DNA of 64,000 nt from Nematostella vectensis. Its lineage: Eukaryota; Cnidaria; Anthozoa; Actiniaria; Edwardsiidae. The notes beneath the pieces were generated by a model. That model was given only the letters and a program-made list of their open reading frames with translations, searched no databases and was not told the DNA's origin. A program made the translations under genes and the position numbers. The stretch lies in NCBI RefSeq assembly GCF_932526225.1, contig NC_064048.1, positions 4,880,627 through 4,944,626 of the forward strand, in the 5' to 3' direction. Positions 46,478-58,065 of this stretch are shown here, one piece after another (the stretch's first letter is position 1; each line of letters starts with the position of its first letter).

Positions 46478-49400
46478 TTAGTAAGGTCTAATTTTGATTT
46501 CTGCCTTTCTTAGTGCCTTATACTGGCGCCAAGCTTCCCAGGTGATCCCGTGTTCAGAAATGGTCCATTTGCCGTTTAGATTACTATTATAACAGTTATC
46601 GTACCACCAAGCACCTTCATAGCGCTCAGCACAATTGCCATAAGTATTATCATTGTCGTTGTCGCGATCCCGCGTTGTAAAAGGAAAGCCCCTGTGACTC
46701 GAAAAGCTGTCGCCCGCGGTGCCTGGAAATAAAACCATATCAATCAGTTGTTTTGAGTAAGGCCCCTCCTCCCTCCTTCCCTCTATGCCATTGGAATACA
46801 AGGGTGCGAATGCTATGTAATAAAGCTTCATTTACCATTAAAACGTATTAGTACTGTAACAAAATCATCGCTCTTACCTGAGTATGTACCAACTGAAACA
46901 AGTTTGTACTTTGTCGTCTCATCACCAACCCTAAAGTCATCGTACTCGGCGTATCTTGTGTTGCCCTCGAAGTCCTCCAAGTCAAAGCGCACACGGTACC
47001 CCCTCTGTGACGTCATCGCGTGGATATTATCCAGCCCCAGCCAGAACTCTCCATTCTTGTCACCAAACCCCATCTTGTACTCGTCCCATGAACGGTAGAA
47101 ATCCACCGAGCCGTCCATGCGCTTCTGGATAACAGTCCAGCCCCCTCCGCTAGTGCTCAGGTCGCAGTAGACGTCGAGTCGCCGAGAGGGAGTGAGGGCG
47201 ATTTTGTAGATGCCACTGATGTAAGCACCGTTTGCTGACTGGATCTCAGCGCATGATGGAAGCTTTTGAAGTAGAGACATAAAATGAGTTTAATCAGGGT
47301 AAGAACGACAGAGCAAAAAAATGGCAAGTTTTGCCAAAATAAGGTTATGTTATGTTAACCAACATATCAAAAAGTATTTTTTTTATGGATTCGTCTTCAA
47401 GAAATGAGGCTTGAAGTGCAATTTTTAAATGTTCAAAGTATGAATTATCCTCGTTTTTAGGGAGAAATCGGGCTCTGATCAGAAATAAAGGCAATTTTGC
47501 TCGCAAATATCCAAATTTCATATCTTCTAAATTTCTTTAAAATTTGTAATTAAGCTTTTGGTCAGAGGAACTCCTTGTATGCGGAATCTTGAGCTTATAT
47601 AATAAGAATTGGAAAATTAAACGCGATCTCGCAGTCTCGGATTATTTTAACGATCTGTTAGCGATCAGTTTTATGTTGTTACCATACTACGGGTTTCCTC
47701 TTCTTTTTCGAGTCTCGAGTCCTAAGCCTATACGCTCAAAACAGAAATTCTAGTTACTGTAGCAAGAATTTTTTAAATTCTTTTTTCAAGTAATGTTTAT
47801 GACATACCTCGAGCAGGTTATCAGACCTGAAAGCTTATGCTCGGGGTTTAAGAGACCGGAAAAGCTCGGGCTCGGGTTCCGAAATTTGACAAAAGTCTCT
47901 GGCTTGGATTCTGAAACGCGGGTCTCGGCGCCTCGGCAAGTATCGGATTTACCCACTGCAACCCCTACGGATCTAGTGACCTATTACCAGAGCTAACGTT
48001 GCCTATTTGGATTTAATGGATCCGTGGTCAGTAAATTACTACTCTGGACCCAACCCTCCGTTTTTTTTTTCTAGACACGCCCTGTGACGGACCTCAATTA
48101 AGCGGAATCTCTTCGTGCAACCAATACTTAAAGTTCTTGCCAGTAATTTTTTTTATACTATCTCTATTAGTACGATGACGTCAAGCATACGAGATCACCG
48201 ATTTTGACACGAATTTAAAAAATATAAGGATTTGGCTTCACTTCAGTCATATAGTACGTTTTTATCTAAATGTAAATAACACAAGCAAGGGTGTCCGTTA
48301 TAGGGAGGTTCCACTGTATCTAACTATAAATAAGACAATCAAGGAAGTCCGTTATAGGGAGGTTCCACTGTATCTAACTATAAATAAGACAATCAAGGAA
48401 GTCCGTTATATAGAGGTCCCACTGTATGTAACTGTAAATAAGACAATCAAGGGTGTCCGATATATAGAGGTCCCACTGTATCTAACTGAAGCAAGGGTGT
48501 CCGTTATAGGGAAGTTCCACTGTATCTAACTGTAAATAAGACAAGCAAGGGTGTCCGTTATAAAGAGGTCCTACTGTAAATAACTGTAAATAAGACAATC
48601 AAGGGTGTCCGTTATATAGAGGTCCCACTGTATCTAACTGAAGCAAGGGTGTCCGTTATAGGGAAGTTCCACTGTATCTAACTGTAAATAAGACAAGCAA
48701 GGGTGTCCGTTATAAAGAGGTCCTACTGTAAATAACTGTAAATAAGACAATCAATGGTGTCCGTTATATAGAGGTCCCACTGTATCTAACTGAAGCAAGG
48801 GTGTCCGTTATAGGGAAGTTCCACTGTATCTAACTGTAAGTAAGACAATCAAGGGTGTCCGTTATAGGGAAGTTCCACTGTATCTAACTGTAAATAAGAC
48901 AAGCAAGGGTGTCCGTTATAAAGAGGTCCCACTGTAAATAACTGTAAATAAGACAAGCAAGGGTGTTCATTATATAGTGGTTCCACTGTATCTAACTGTA
49001 AATAAGACAAGCAAGGGTGTCCATTATATAGAGGTTCCACTGTATGTAACTGTAAATAAGACAAGTAAGGGTGTCCGTTATATAGAGGTTCCACTGTATC
49101 TAACTGTAAATAAGACAAGCAAGGGTGTCCATTATATAGTGGTTCCACTGTATGTAACTGTAAATAAGACAATCAAGGGTGTCCATTATATAGAGGTTCC
49201 ACTGTATGTAACTGTAAATAAGACAAGCAAGGGTGTCCGTTATAGAGAGGTTCCATTGTATGTAACTGTAAATAAGACAGGCAAGGGTGTCCATTATATA
49301 GAGGTTCCACTGTATGTAACTGTAAATAAGACAAGCAAGGGTGTCCATTATATAGAGGTTCCACTGTATGTAACTGTAAATAACACAATCAAGGGTGTCC

Positions 49401-51729
49401 ATTATATAGAGGTTCCACTGTATGTAACTGTAAATAAGACAAGCAAGGGTGTCCATTATATAGAGGTTCCACTGTTAATAACTGTAAATAAGACAAGCAA
49501 CGGTGTCCGTTATATAGTGGTTCCACTGTATGTAACTTTAAATAAGACAATCAAGGGTGTCCATTATATAGAGGTTCCACTGTTAATAACTGTAAATAAG
49601 ACAATCAAGGGTGTCCATTATATGGAGGTTCCACTGTATCTAACTGTAAATAAGACAAGCAAGGGTGTCCATTATATAGAGGTTCCACTGTATGTAACTG
49701 TAAATAAGACAAGCAAGGGTGTCCATTATATAGAGGTTCTACTGTATGTAACTGTAAATAAGACAATCAACGGTGTCCATTATATAGTGGTTCCACTGTA
49801 TGTAACTGTAAATAAGACAAGCAAGTGTGTCCATTATATAGTGGTTCCAAACTGTAAATAAGACAAGTAAGGGTGTCCGTTATATAGAGGTTCCACTGTA
49901 TCTAACTATAAATAAGACAATCAAGGGTGTCCATTATATAGAGGTTCCACTGTATGTAACTGTAAATAAGACAAGCAAGGGTGTTCATTATATAGTGGTT
50001 CCACTGTATGTAACTGTAAATAAGACAAGCAACGGTGTTCATTATATAGAGGTTCCACTGTATGTAACTGTAAATAACACAATCAAGGGTGTCCATTATA
50101 TAGAGGTTCCACTGTATGTAATTGTAAATAAGACAATCAAGGGTGTCCGTTATATAGAGGTTCCACTGTGTCTAGCTATAAATAAGACAAGCAAGGGTGT
50201 TCGTTATAGGGAGGTTCCACTGTATTTAACTGTAAATAAGACAAGCAAGGGTGTCCATTATATAGAGGTTCCACTGTATGTAACTGTAAATAAGACAAGC
50301 AAGGGTGTCCATTATATAGAGGTTCTACTGTATGTAACAAATAAGACAATCAACGGTGTCCATTATATAGTGGTTCCATAAAAATCCCTTGCCTAGCTTG
50401 CGCGCCAGATCTTGAGGTTCCGGAGTAGGGGATTAACCTATTTTATATCTGATGTCTTCGTATGGTATGAAGTTAAAGTAAAAAAAAATAAAAATAAAAA
50501 TAAAAAATTATTTCCCTGATATTCTAACTATATCTTCGTTGTACTTATTTGCGCAGTGATTCAATAAAACAAATAGTGGTGTAGCGTTATAAGCGTAGAA
50601 TGTGGAGCTGTCAGGAGCATTTCACGAAAAGATGTTGTTAGATGCATGTTAGAATAGTGTAAAAACTGTTTAAATAATAAATGATGTATTTTATTTTGAC
50701 AAGGGATATTCTTAATCTTAATACACAAGGCCAAATAAACTATAAACAAAGCAACTTTTACTCCCGAAAACTCGACACCTCAGTAATTTCGTGTAACTTC
50801 TCTTGCTAACTCAATACAAAATGGATTTGTTTTATATTTGTTAAAAAAGTCCTAATAACGGCAACGCCAGAAAATCAAATTTTTGAAAACTTTGATCTCC
50901 CGCTAGCTCAAAGTAATTTTTGCTCCCCCTGAAATTAATCAAGTTGAAGTTATCTAAGGAAGTTTGAATTATCTTAGGTAAAATCATTAGAAAATCAAAT
51001 GTTAAATAACATCTATTATCTAAGGAAGTTTGAATTCTCTTAGGAAAAATCATTAGAAAATCAAATGTAAAATAACATTTGATGTTAGAAAATCATTAGA
51101 AAATCAAAAGTTAAATAACATTTGATGTTATTTAACATTTGATTTTCTAATGATTTTACCTAAGATAATTCAAACTTCCTTAGATAACTTCAACTTGAGT
51201 GATTTCTTGGCTTTTGGAACTTGTTTTTATTTATAATTGGACAGTGAAATAATTTATATGACCATAGTCTCGCAAAATGGTCTGTTTTAGATATTGAAAA
51301 ACTCCCGAGTTATTAAAAGTTACTTTTCGAGTTATTGAGAGTTAAGTTAAAAAATATATAAAGATATAAGGTAGTGGGACTTACAAGATGGCCATCGAGA
51401 CTGATAATGTCGACGTGAGAATCTTCCACCAAGTAGTTCCCCTCTTTGCCTTTTTCTACGTCGTCCGTGAGTAACTCACAAAGGTGCTTGCCATCGGAAC
51501 CCTTATCTTTGTAGAAATTGACGGATGCGCAGAGCCCCTCCGTACGGGAACATTCCCGAGTACACGCGAAGTCGTCCAAAACTCGTACGGACTTCAACAA
51601 TTTGGCGAGGGATCGTTTACCGTGTTCGGTCATGAAATAGTTTGCACATCTACCATTGTTGCACTGAGAACAGGCAAAAGAAACAAGAAAAAGAAAGCAA
51701 ATAGCTTTGGTTATCGCCAGCAATCGCAT
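46478..51729 (-). CDS. Secreted PAN/apple plus fibrinogen-related domain protein
   Basis: Three exons: 51385-51729, 46878-47262 and 46478-46722, with phases 0 and 1, encode 324 residues. Residues 1-21 are a signal peptide (ICFLFLVSFACSQ). Residues 22-115 are a six-cysteine-type PAN/apple-like region (ACTRECSRTEGLCASVNFY). Residues 116-324 are a full fibrinogen C-terminal domain: SCAEI, GIYKIAL, VYCDLSTSGGGWTVIQKRMD, DFYRSWDEYKMGFGD, GEFWLGLDNIH, the Ca-site DRDNDND (262-268) and the NCAERYEGAWWYDNC disulphide segment (273-287). Such lectin-like proteins bind acetylated sugars and may serve innate recognition or adhesion (family knowledge). Intron 1 is 4.1 kb and holds a 54-bp minisatellite and a hairpin element. 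An inverted, damaged paralogue starts 1.15 kb beyond the start codon. Confidence 0.92.
48262..50380. repeat. 54-bp minisatellite, about 39 units, in the fibrinogen-gene intron 1
   Basis: Units contain TGTAACTGTAAATAAGACAA, GCAAGGGTGTCC and ATTATATAGAGGTTCCACTG. The unit is 54 bp (18 codons), so several frames stay open for hundreds of codons on both strands, including a 294-codon plus-strand ORF at 48977-49861. The 5' part (48262-48960) is less regular. Confidence 0.97.
50939..51198. mobile_element. Palindromic element in the fibrinogen-gene intron 1
   Basis: TCAAGTTGAAGTTATCTAAG...ATTAGAAAATCAAATG on the left is mirrored by CATTTGATTTTCTAATGATT...CTTAGATAACTTCAACTTGA on the right. Inside are direct repeats of the AAATCATTAGAAAATCAAAT block. 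Confidence 0.85.
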
Positions 51730-52389
51730 TTCGGCCCTTTTGCATTCGACTTTTCGATCTTTCTTGCGCCCAAAGAGAGCAAAAAACTTGGTTCAAATGT
51801 GATTTCAACTGTATCATTACTTATTAATAAACATGTACAAATAAGCCAAGTTTTTGGTTGAAACACAGTAAAACAGCGTGCGTTCTTGTCAAAACTGGAG
51901 TGATTCGTCAACAGCGCGCTCAACGATTTGTTAAAATTGAAAACTTTCACAATAATTCTTATCTTATTTTTCACTTTATCTTTTTAAAGTTTTGATGTTT
52001 TTTTTTTATCGGAAAAGGTTTTGAGTATTGTATAGTATTTATCGTGTAAGGAAATACTAGTTTTCGTGGATTTTTACTTTTTATGTAATTGCACTTTACA
52101 ACTTGCTATCCTGGTTTTACATGAGAATTACACTCTGCTCTCAGCCAATCAGAATCGAAAAATCTGTGAATGTATATTATTAAATACTAAATAGATCTAC
52201 TACGAGAATGAGTTTTCTTTGTCAAAAAATTGAAAATAATAATAGAATATTCATAACCTCAATAAACACAAATATACGCAAACTATAAATGAGCTCTCGA
52301 AACTCTGATAATACAGGCCCGTAGCCAATTCATAGATCCGTATTTTGAAAGAAAGTTAGATAAAAATGAAATAAAAGTGAACAAGTGAA

Positions 52390-52495
52390 CAAGTGAATAG
52401 ATGAATAAGGAATAAATGAATGAATAAATGAATGAATGAATGAATGAATAAATGAATGAATAAATAAATGAATAAATAAAATAAACGAAATAAAT
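52390..52495. repeat. (TGAA)n-type microsatellite
   Basis: Imperfect runs of GAATAAATGAATG upstream of the damaged fibrinogen-domain copy. Confidence 0.85.
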
Positions 52496-52878
52496 CAACG
52501 TTTTTAAGTAAGTAAATAAGTACCTCGTGGTTAAACCAACCTTTTTGTTTTAAAATGGTGGCTTTAACCAGCCTTTTTCAAAATGGCGGCTTTTTACCGG
52601 CGAATTTTTACATTTTGGCGAATGCTAAAAAGAAAACTAGCCTAAAGCTAAGGCTAAAATAATCCTTATGACTCCATCATTATAAAAAAAACTGTCATCT
52701 TTTAGTTTTATTGCCGTACACTTGTTAAAAACAACAACTGAAGTCAGCCTTTCGAACGATTCAACACTACGATAGTGTTTGTTTTCTCCAGAGCACGCGC
52801 ATGCTCATACGTTATTCAGCACTGTCGTTGTAGGGTTGGTTAATCATACTTTCTATTTTCTAACCCGTGTAGCTTCAG

Positions 52879-53962
52879 AGGTTAGCGTCTTGTGCAGAGC
52901 TCCAATCATTCCACGGCGTATGCTCGGACGGCATCTACACCATCGCCCTCACTCCCTCTCGGCAACTCGACGTCTTCTGCGACCTGGGAACTAGCGGAGG
53001 AGGCTGGACTGTCATTCAGAGGCGCATGGAACGCTCGGTAGATTTCTACCGAGGCTGGGACGAGTACAAGTGGGGGTTTGGTGACAAGAACGGAGAGTTC
53101 TGGCTGGGGTTGGAAAATATCCACGTTATGACATCACAGAAGCGGTACCGTCTGCGCTTTGACATGGAGGACTTCGAAGGCAACACCTGCTACGCTGAGT
53201 ACGATGGCTTTAAAGTTGGTGAGGTGGCTAACTACAAGCTGGTTGCTCTTGGGGCTCGATACTCCCTATAGACACTGGTAAAAACAAACAGACAGAAGGC
53301 AGGCAAGCTGGAAAATGAACCACGGGCGGTAAGATAGCTTTTTGGTGGTTATATAATGGTTTGTGGTAGGCATTTATCACCCCATCACCCGTGTGAATGA
53401 AAGATTGCAGTTACTAGGTAGCCTTCTGCCTTCTTTGGTCTCATATTATATTTTTATAATTGTTCTTTTTCGTGATTTATGTGTACGTTTTTTTAGTTTT
53501 TAGGATGTATATTTATTGAAATTATAAAACATAGAAAACCTCATTTAAACATAATCGAAGATAATGGCAAGAAAAAGTATAACAACAGAAACAATTGGGC
53601 TAAATGTAATACAATCATTTCATCTAGTCTGAGCTTGAAAATTGATACGCCATGAATGTTTTATGAAGTTTAATGAGGTATATATGAAAAAAAAAACTTC
53701 TTCAGGTGATGCAGAAAACAGCTTTGGCAACGTAGGACGAGAATTCACCACCAAAGACCGTGACCACGATGCAATTCCAAACGGCAACTGTGCGTATTTA
53801 TACAAGGGCGCGTGGTGGCACAACAGTTGTCATGCGACCAACTCTAACGGCCTCTACCTTAAAGGCGAAAACAACCAGCGTGCACAGGGTGTGATTTGGA
53901 TGACTTGGAAAGGTTGGAATTACTCACTCAAGCGAATTGAAATGAAAGTAAAGCCAATTTGA
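52879..53962 (+). pseudogene. Fibrinogen-domain paralogue, incomplete and probably broken
   Basis: Two exon-like blocks parallel exons 2 and 3 of the minus-strand gene. Block 1 starts at 52879 after CTTCAG in the same phase (LASCAELQ, GIYTIALTPSRQLDVFCDL, GGGWTVIQRRME, DFYRGWDEYKWGFGD, GEFWLGLENIH). Block 2 is 53706-53962 (DAENSFGNV, the Ca-site DRDHDAI, NCAYLYKGAWWHNSC), with the same phase-1 acceptor. Where the paralogue has YSG|GTAAGA, block 1 reads YSL then TAG (53269-53271) and no phase-1 donor. A GTGAGG donor at 53219 would keep phase but remove about 17 core residues. No signal-peptide or PAN exon was found upstream. It is either a decaying inverted duplicate or a gene with a shortened domain. 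Confidence 0.7.
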
Positions 53963-54030
53963 ATAAGCCATGATTAATGATCCCCGGTGGATGGGGTGGG
54001 GGAGGGGGGGGTAGACTCATAAAAACAGAC

Positions 54031-54205
54031 ACATATCAAACATATCCCCCACGGATAGTGTCCTTCGTATGCATTGCCTTATATGAGCATGGATGCCCAT
54101 ATTTAGAAGAGCTAAAGTTTTCCCGCTCCCTGATCTTCAGAAAACATGCTGAAAAATGCTGATTCCTTGCAATTTGAGACTCGAGGCAAAAATGTGTCAA
54201 AAAAA
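54031..54205 (+). repeat. Dispersed repeat, partner of 1-178
   Basis: Matches the reverse complement of the window's first 178 bases from ACATATCAAACATAT to AGACTCGAGGCAAAAA. Confidence 0.6.
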
Positions 54206-54964
54206 CTTTATCGCTTGGTCAAATCTTTATCACACAAGTCTTGAAAAGCCCTTAGACCCAGGCCTCCAAGAGATTGGCCGAGCGAGATTTAAGGTCACCC
54301 AAATATTGATATGGAAAAATTTGTTTCAACTGGTAGCATTTTGACTGAGGTCACCAGCAATTCTTACCAATAAGATATAGCTTAGTAGCTGAGTGTGGTC
54401 GAAGTTATTTTTATCCCTAAGAAATAGCACTAGGAAATATTCCAAGTTTTCCATTTTTTTTTCCGATACTTGAGACACCACCATTTGGCACATCTCTTTG
54501 CTGGACACTTTTGAGTACAGCTGTCTTCGAATCTGTGGTTGTTATTAGATAGGATGAGATTCCCTAAGGGATAGAAGAATCGTATAATCTTTGAACATTC
54601 CCGTAGAAGTTAGGACGATTGCCCCTGTCTACTTTTATGGAGACCCCCCCCCCCCCGCCCCCCCCCCCCCCGCCCCCTCAACGAATTAATGACTAACGGA
54701 TCAATGAGATAGATTTAACATGTGATTACTGAAGGCAAAAATCTCATTCGTGGGTTAGTGTATCGTGGGTAAGATGGGCCCTTAATCATATGAAATTTCA
54801 CACAGAAGAAATAAAAATACATAAGCACTTAATCATTTCTAAAGAGGAAAATGACGATAACGGTAGTTGGATCCTTGTTGAAGTTATGTTGAATCTCGGG
54901 TAATGCCTCTGGTTACCTCTCTCTTTCTTTTGTTTCATATTCCTCCTTCTGTTCGTTTTGACAC

Positions 54965-55085
<121 letters not shown>

Positions 55086-55608
55086 TTAAAATTTCATATA
55101 ATGTATTTGAACAAAACAATTGTAATCTGCATGTTGCTCAAAACAATGCAATAATTATATTACCCAATAAATTATATCTATTACACGAAGGGGAATAAAT
55201 GGTTTTATGCCTGTGGTCCGATTGCTAATTGATAGTTGTGTTACCCTCTGTGGGGAAAGATTGTCTGCCAATTGTGACGTCACAAAATACTGGGACAGGT
55301 CACGCGCCTCTTCTGGCTAGCGCTCGAGTGCAATCCCATAGTTCAAATCGAGCTGCGTTCCCGCCTTCCGCCCCTTCAACGACCTTTCTCTGACCCGGCT
55401 CGACTGGTTTTGTGTCCTCTCCTTTGCTAAAATGTTATGTACATTATTATTTATTATTTATGTTAAATATACGGCCACACACGTGACCAAGAATATCCCC
55501 AAACGGTCTGGTGTAGCTCTTTTGTCATGTACCTCAGAGCTAACATTGCAGTTGGTTCTCGATCTTAAACAGCACAGCTACACAGGATACCCAGAAGCAA
55601 ATAGTTTA

Positions 55609-55807
55609 CTAGCCTGCTTGCAGGCGGTACTCGGTTATCATCACGGAAAACCCTCTCCGTTCGATGACCGGGGGCCATATTGTATTCTAAGCCGCACGGT
55701 TCGCTCGCCCCCAGGAACCGTGCGGCTTAGAATACAATATGGCGCCCGATCATCGAACGGAGAGGGTTTTCCGCGATGATAACCGAGTACCGCCTGCAAG
55801 CAGGCTA
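55609..55807. mobile_element. Near-perfect 199-bp hairpin MITE with possible 8-bp target duplication
   Basis: CTAGCCTGCTTGCAGGCGGT...GCCGCACGG folds with CCGTGCGGC...ACCGCCTGCAAGCAGGCTA. The arms are about 90 bp with few mismatches, around a centre near 55708. The flanks ATAGTTTA (55601-55608) and ATAGTTCA (55808-55815) agree at 7 of 8 bases, as expected for a hAT-type insertion. Confidence 0.85.
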
Positions 55808-57853
55808 ATAGTTCACATACAGTGTTCTTTAAGGAAGCTTTATGCTGTGAGCTGATACTTTTTTATCTAGTTGACCTTGCGCTGAGATTTGCTGCACATC
55901 GCAAGCCTTTCACGTCTATGGGAGCGTAAGTTTGAACGTCGTTGGGAACTGATCTGTACTATTTTGCTTGTCGGCCCGTCCGTCTGTCTGCTTTACTGTC
56001 TATTGGCCTTGTTTGTCCGTCCTTCTGTCTTCTTTCCTGTCCGACTGCCTGTCTGCCTATCCATCTAACTTTCCTTCTGTCTGTCTGACAAACTGTCTGT
56101 CTATATGTGTCTGTCTTGCTTGTTTGTTTAGTCTTTCAAAAAATCGTCTTTCTCTTTGACTGTCTTCTGTCTGCCGATCAATTTTTACAACTATTTTGTT
56201 TATAAACCGTCAGTCTGTCTGCTTGCCTGCCTGTCTGTAAGAAATCTCACCCCCCCCCCCCCCACCCTTCCCAAAAAGAACAATAACAGAACAAAAACGA
56301 CAACCCGGAGGGGGGGTGGGGGGTGGCTGCGCTATCGACAGAGCATATTCCCTGTAAAATCGAATAAGAAAACGCCAAGGGAGAGAGGAAAATTCTATAC
56401 ATCACGTATGGCATATGGCACAGGGGCAGGTAGTGTGTCTAATAAAGTATAATCGTGGGCGGATGTATTAGTGTTGTTATTACTCACAAACTCACTCCCA
56501 CTGTAATCCTGTAAGTGGGGCTACGGAGTCACATATTAAGGGATTAAGTTTTTTTATTCACAGACACAAGAAATACTATATATGAAGAAAAATCCTTGGG
56601 ATTCGTGACAAAAACATTCAGCCGTAGTTTGTGTGATTTGAAAGAACAGCTCAACAAGTTGTTTACTTTGCAATTTTATTCTATTCTGTAATTTTAACTT
56701 TAAAAAACCGCAAAAAGAGTATCCAATTGGCTTAATTGAAAATACATGTATTGTACGCCATTTTTAAAAGGAAGAAGAGCATCAATAGTTTTTTTATAAG
56801 AAAGTCTATTTTTGGTTAAGGCCGTGCTGTTCTTGTTTTTTTTTTTTTATAGAATTTTAAGGCCGGAAACTTTATTCTTATGGATGTTCTAAAAAACATT
56901 CAGTGACATTGCAGCCTGATATATACACACCACCTATTTTATAAAGAGATAATGATACCAAAAAAGCTTTTAAAACAGACTTACATAAATCACATGTAAC
57001 ATTAGTATTATATAAGTTGGCAAGAATGAACCCAATTTGATTCTTCGTTTTTTAAGAAAGCATCACTTTAGTAGAAAAATATTTTGTTGCTCTCCGAGCC
57101 TCAGCATTAAAATTTGGTGAAATCTCAGGCTGGGCGTTCATATACAAAAGGTTCTTATAAAATAGGGTGTATATCATCCCATTGTAAGAACTAAATCGAA
57201 AACAACACGACAGATTTTTCGCCAGAGGCGGGATTATGCCACCGATCCATAAGCCCGCTCATCTGCGATAAGTATTACATACACTAACCCAATACATCCT
57301 ACCAAACGTATTAACATTACGTATTATTAAATCCTGCGAATTTCATTTGCAAGACCAAAGGCAAAAGAGCAATTCAAGCCATTCTGAGAAATACTTATTG
57401 CTTTGATGAGATAGCATATGGCAGATTGCACTTAGTTCTTACGTCCCACTTGAAAAGCTACTATTAGTGTCAAAAAGTAATATTGCTAATCAAGTGGATA
57501 TCACCCATATAATGCCAAATTCAGTTGATTTATTTTTCGATGAATTACTGTTGACTGCCTTACATCCTTTATTTATGGTGCAGTTTTTTTGTTTTCTTAT
57601 TAGTTCAATTAGTCTCTTTAGGAATTAGTGAGAGCGAATAGAAACAGCGTTCGGGGTCGCATAGATGAATGAGTGAAATGGCTTGTAATTGAGGCCTTTA
57701 CCAAGTCGTTCCAGCTTTGCCAAGGGGTCAGTGCTTCTAAAAAATCTGCCAAACTTAATACGCACTTCAGTTCATCATAGAAAGACGTGTTTGTTGAGGA
57801 AGCGCAGCTTCAGAGATGCAAACAAGTTGCGGTCTTGTCCTTTCGTTGCAGGA

Positions 57854-57861
57854 TATATAAG
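57854..57861 (+). promoter_or_regulatory. Possible TATA box for GPCR 1
   Basis: TATATAAG about 205 bases before the GPCR start codon. It implies a 5' UTR of about 180 bases if no intron intervenes. Confidence 0.35.
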
Positions 57862-58065
57862 AGACATTCCTACTCCGATTTGAGGTTTATCTTTGCGCCT
57901 TAAGCTTCGCCTAAGCCTCGTGAATGTCTTAGATTACAAGTACCTGTTCCGTTGACTCACACGAAAGCTGTACTCCCGAGTAAAGAGACGCCAATCGAAA
58001 ACAGCACTGTACGCTATTTCCCTTGTAATGCTTGGACTCCTCTTTTGGTTAGCGGATAATGCACA

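Noticed and set aside
51484-51861. 125-codon plus-strand ORF
   Set aside because: Antisense shadow of the signal-peptide/PAN exon.
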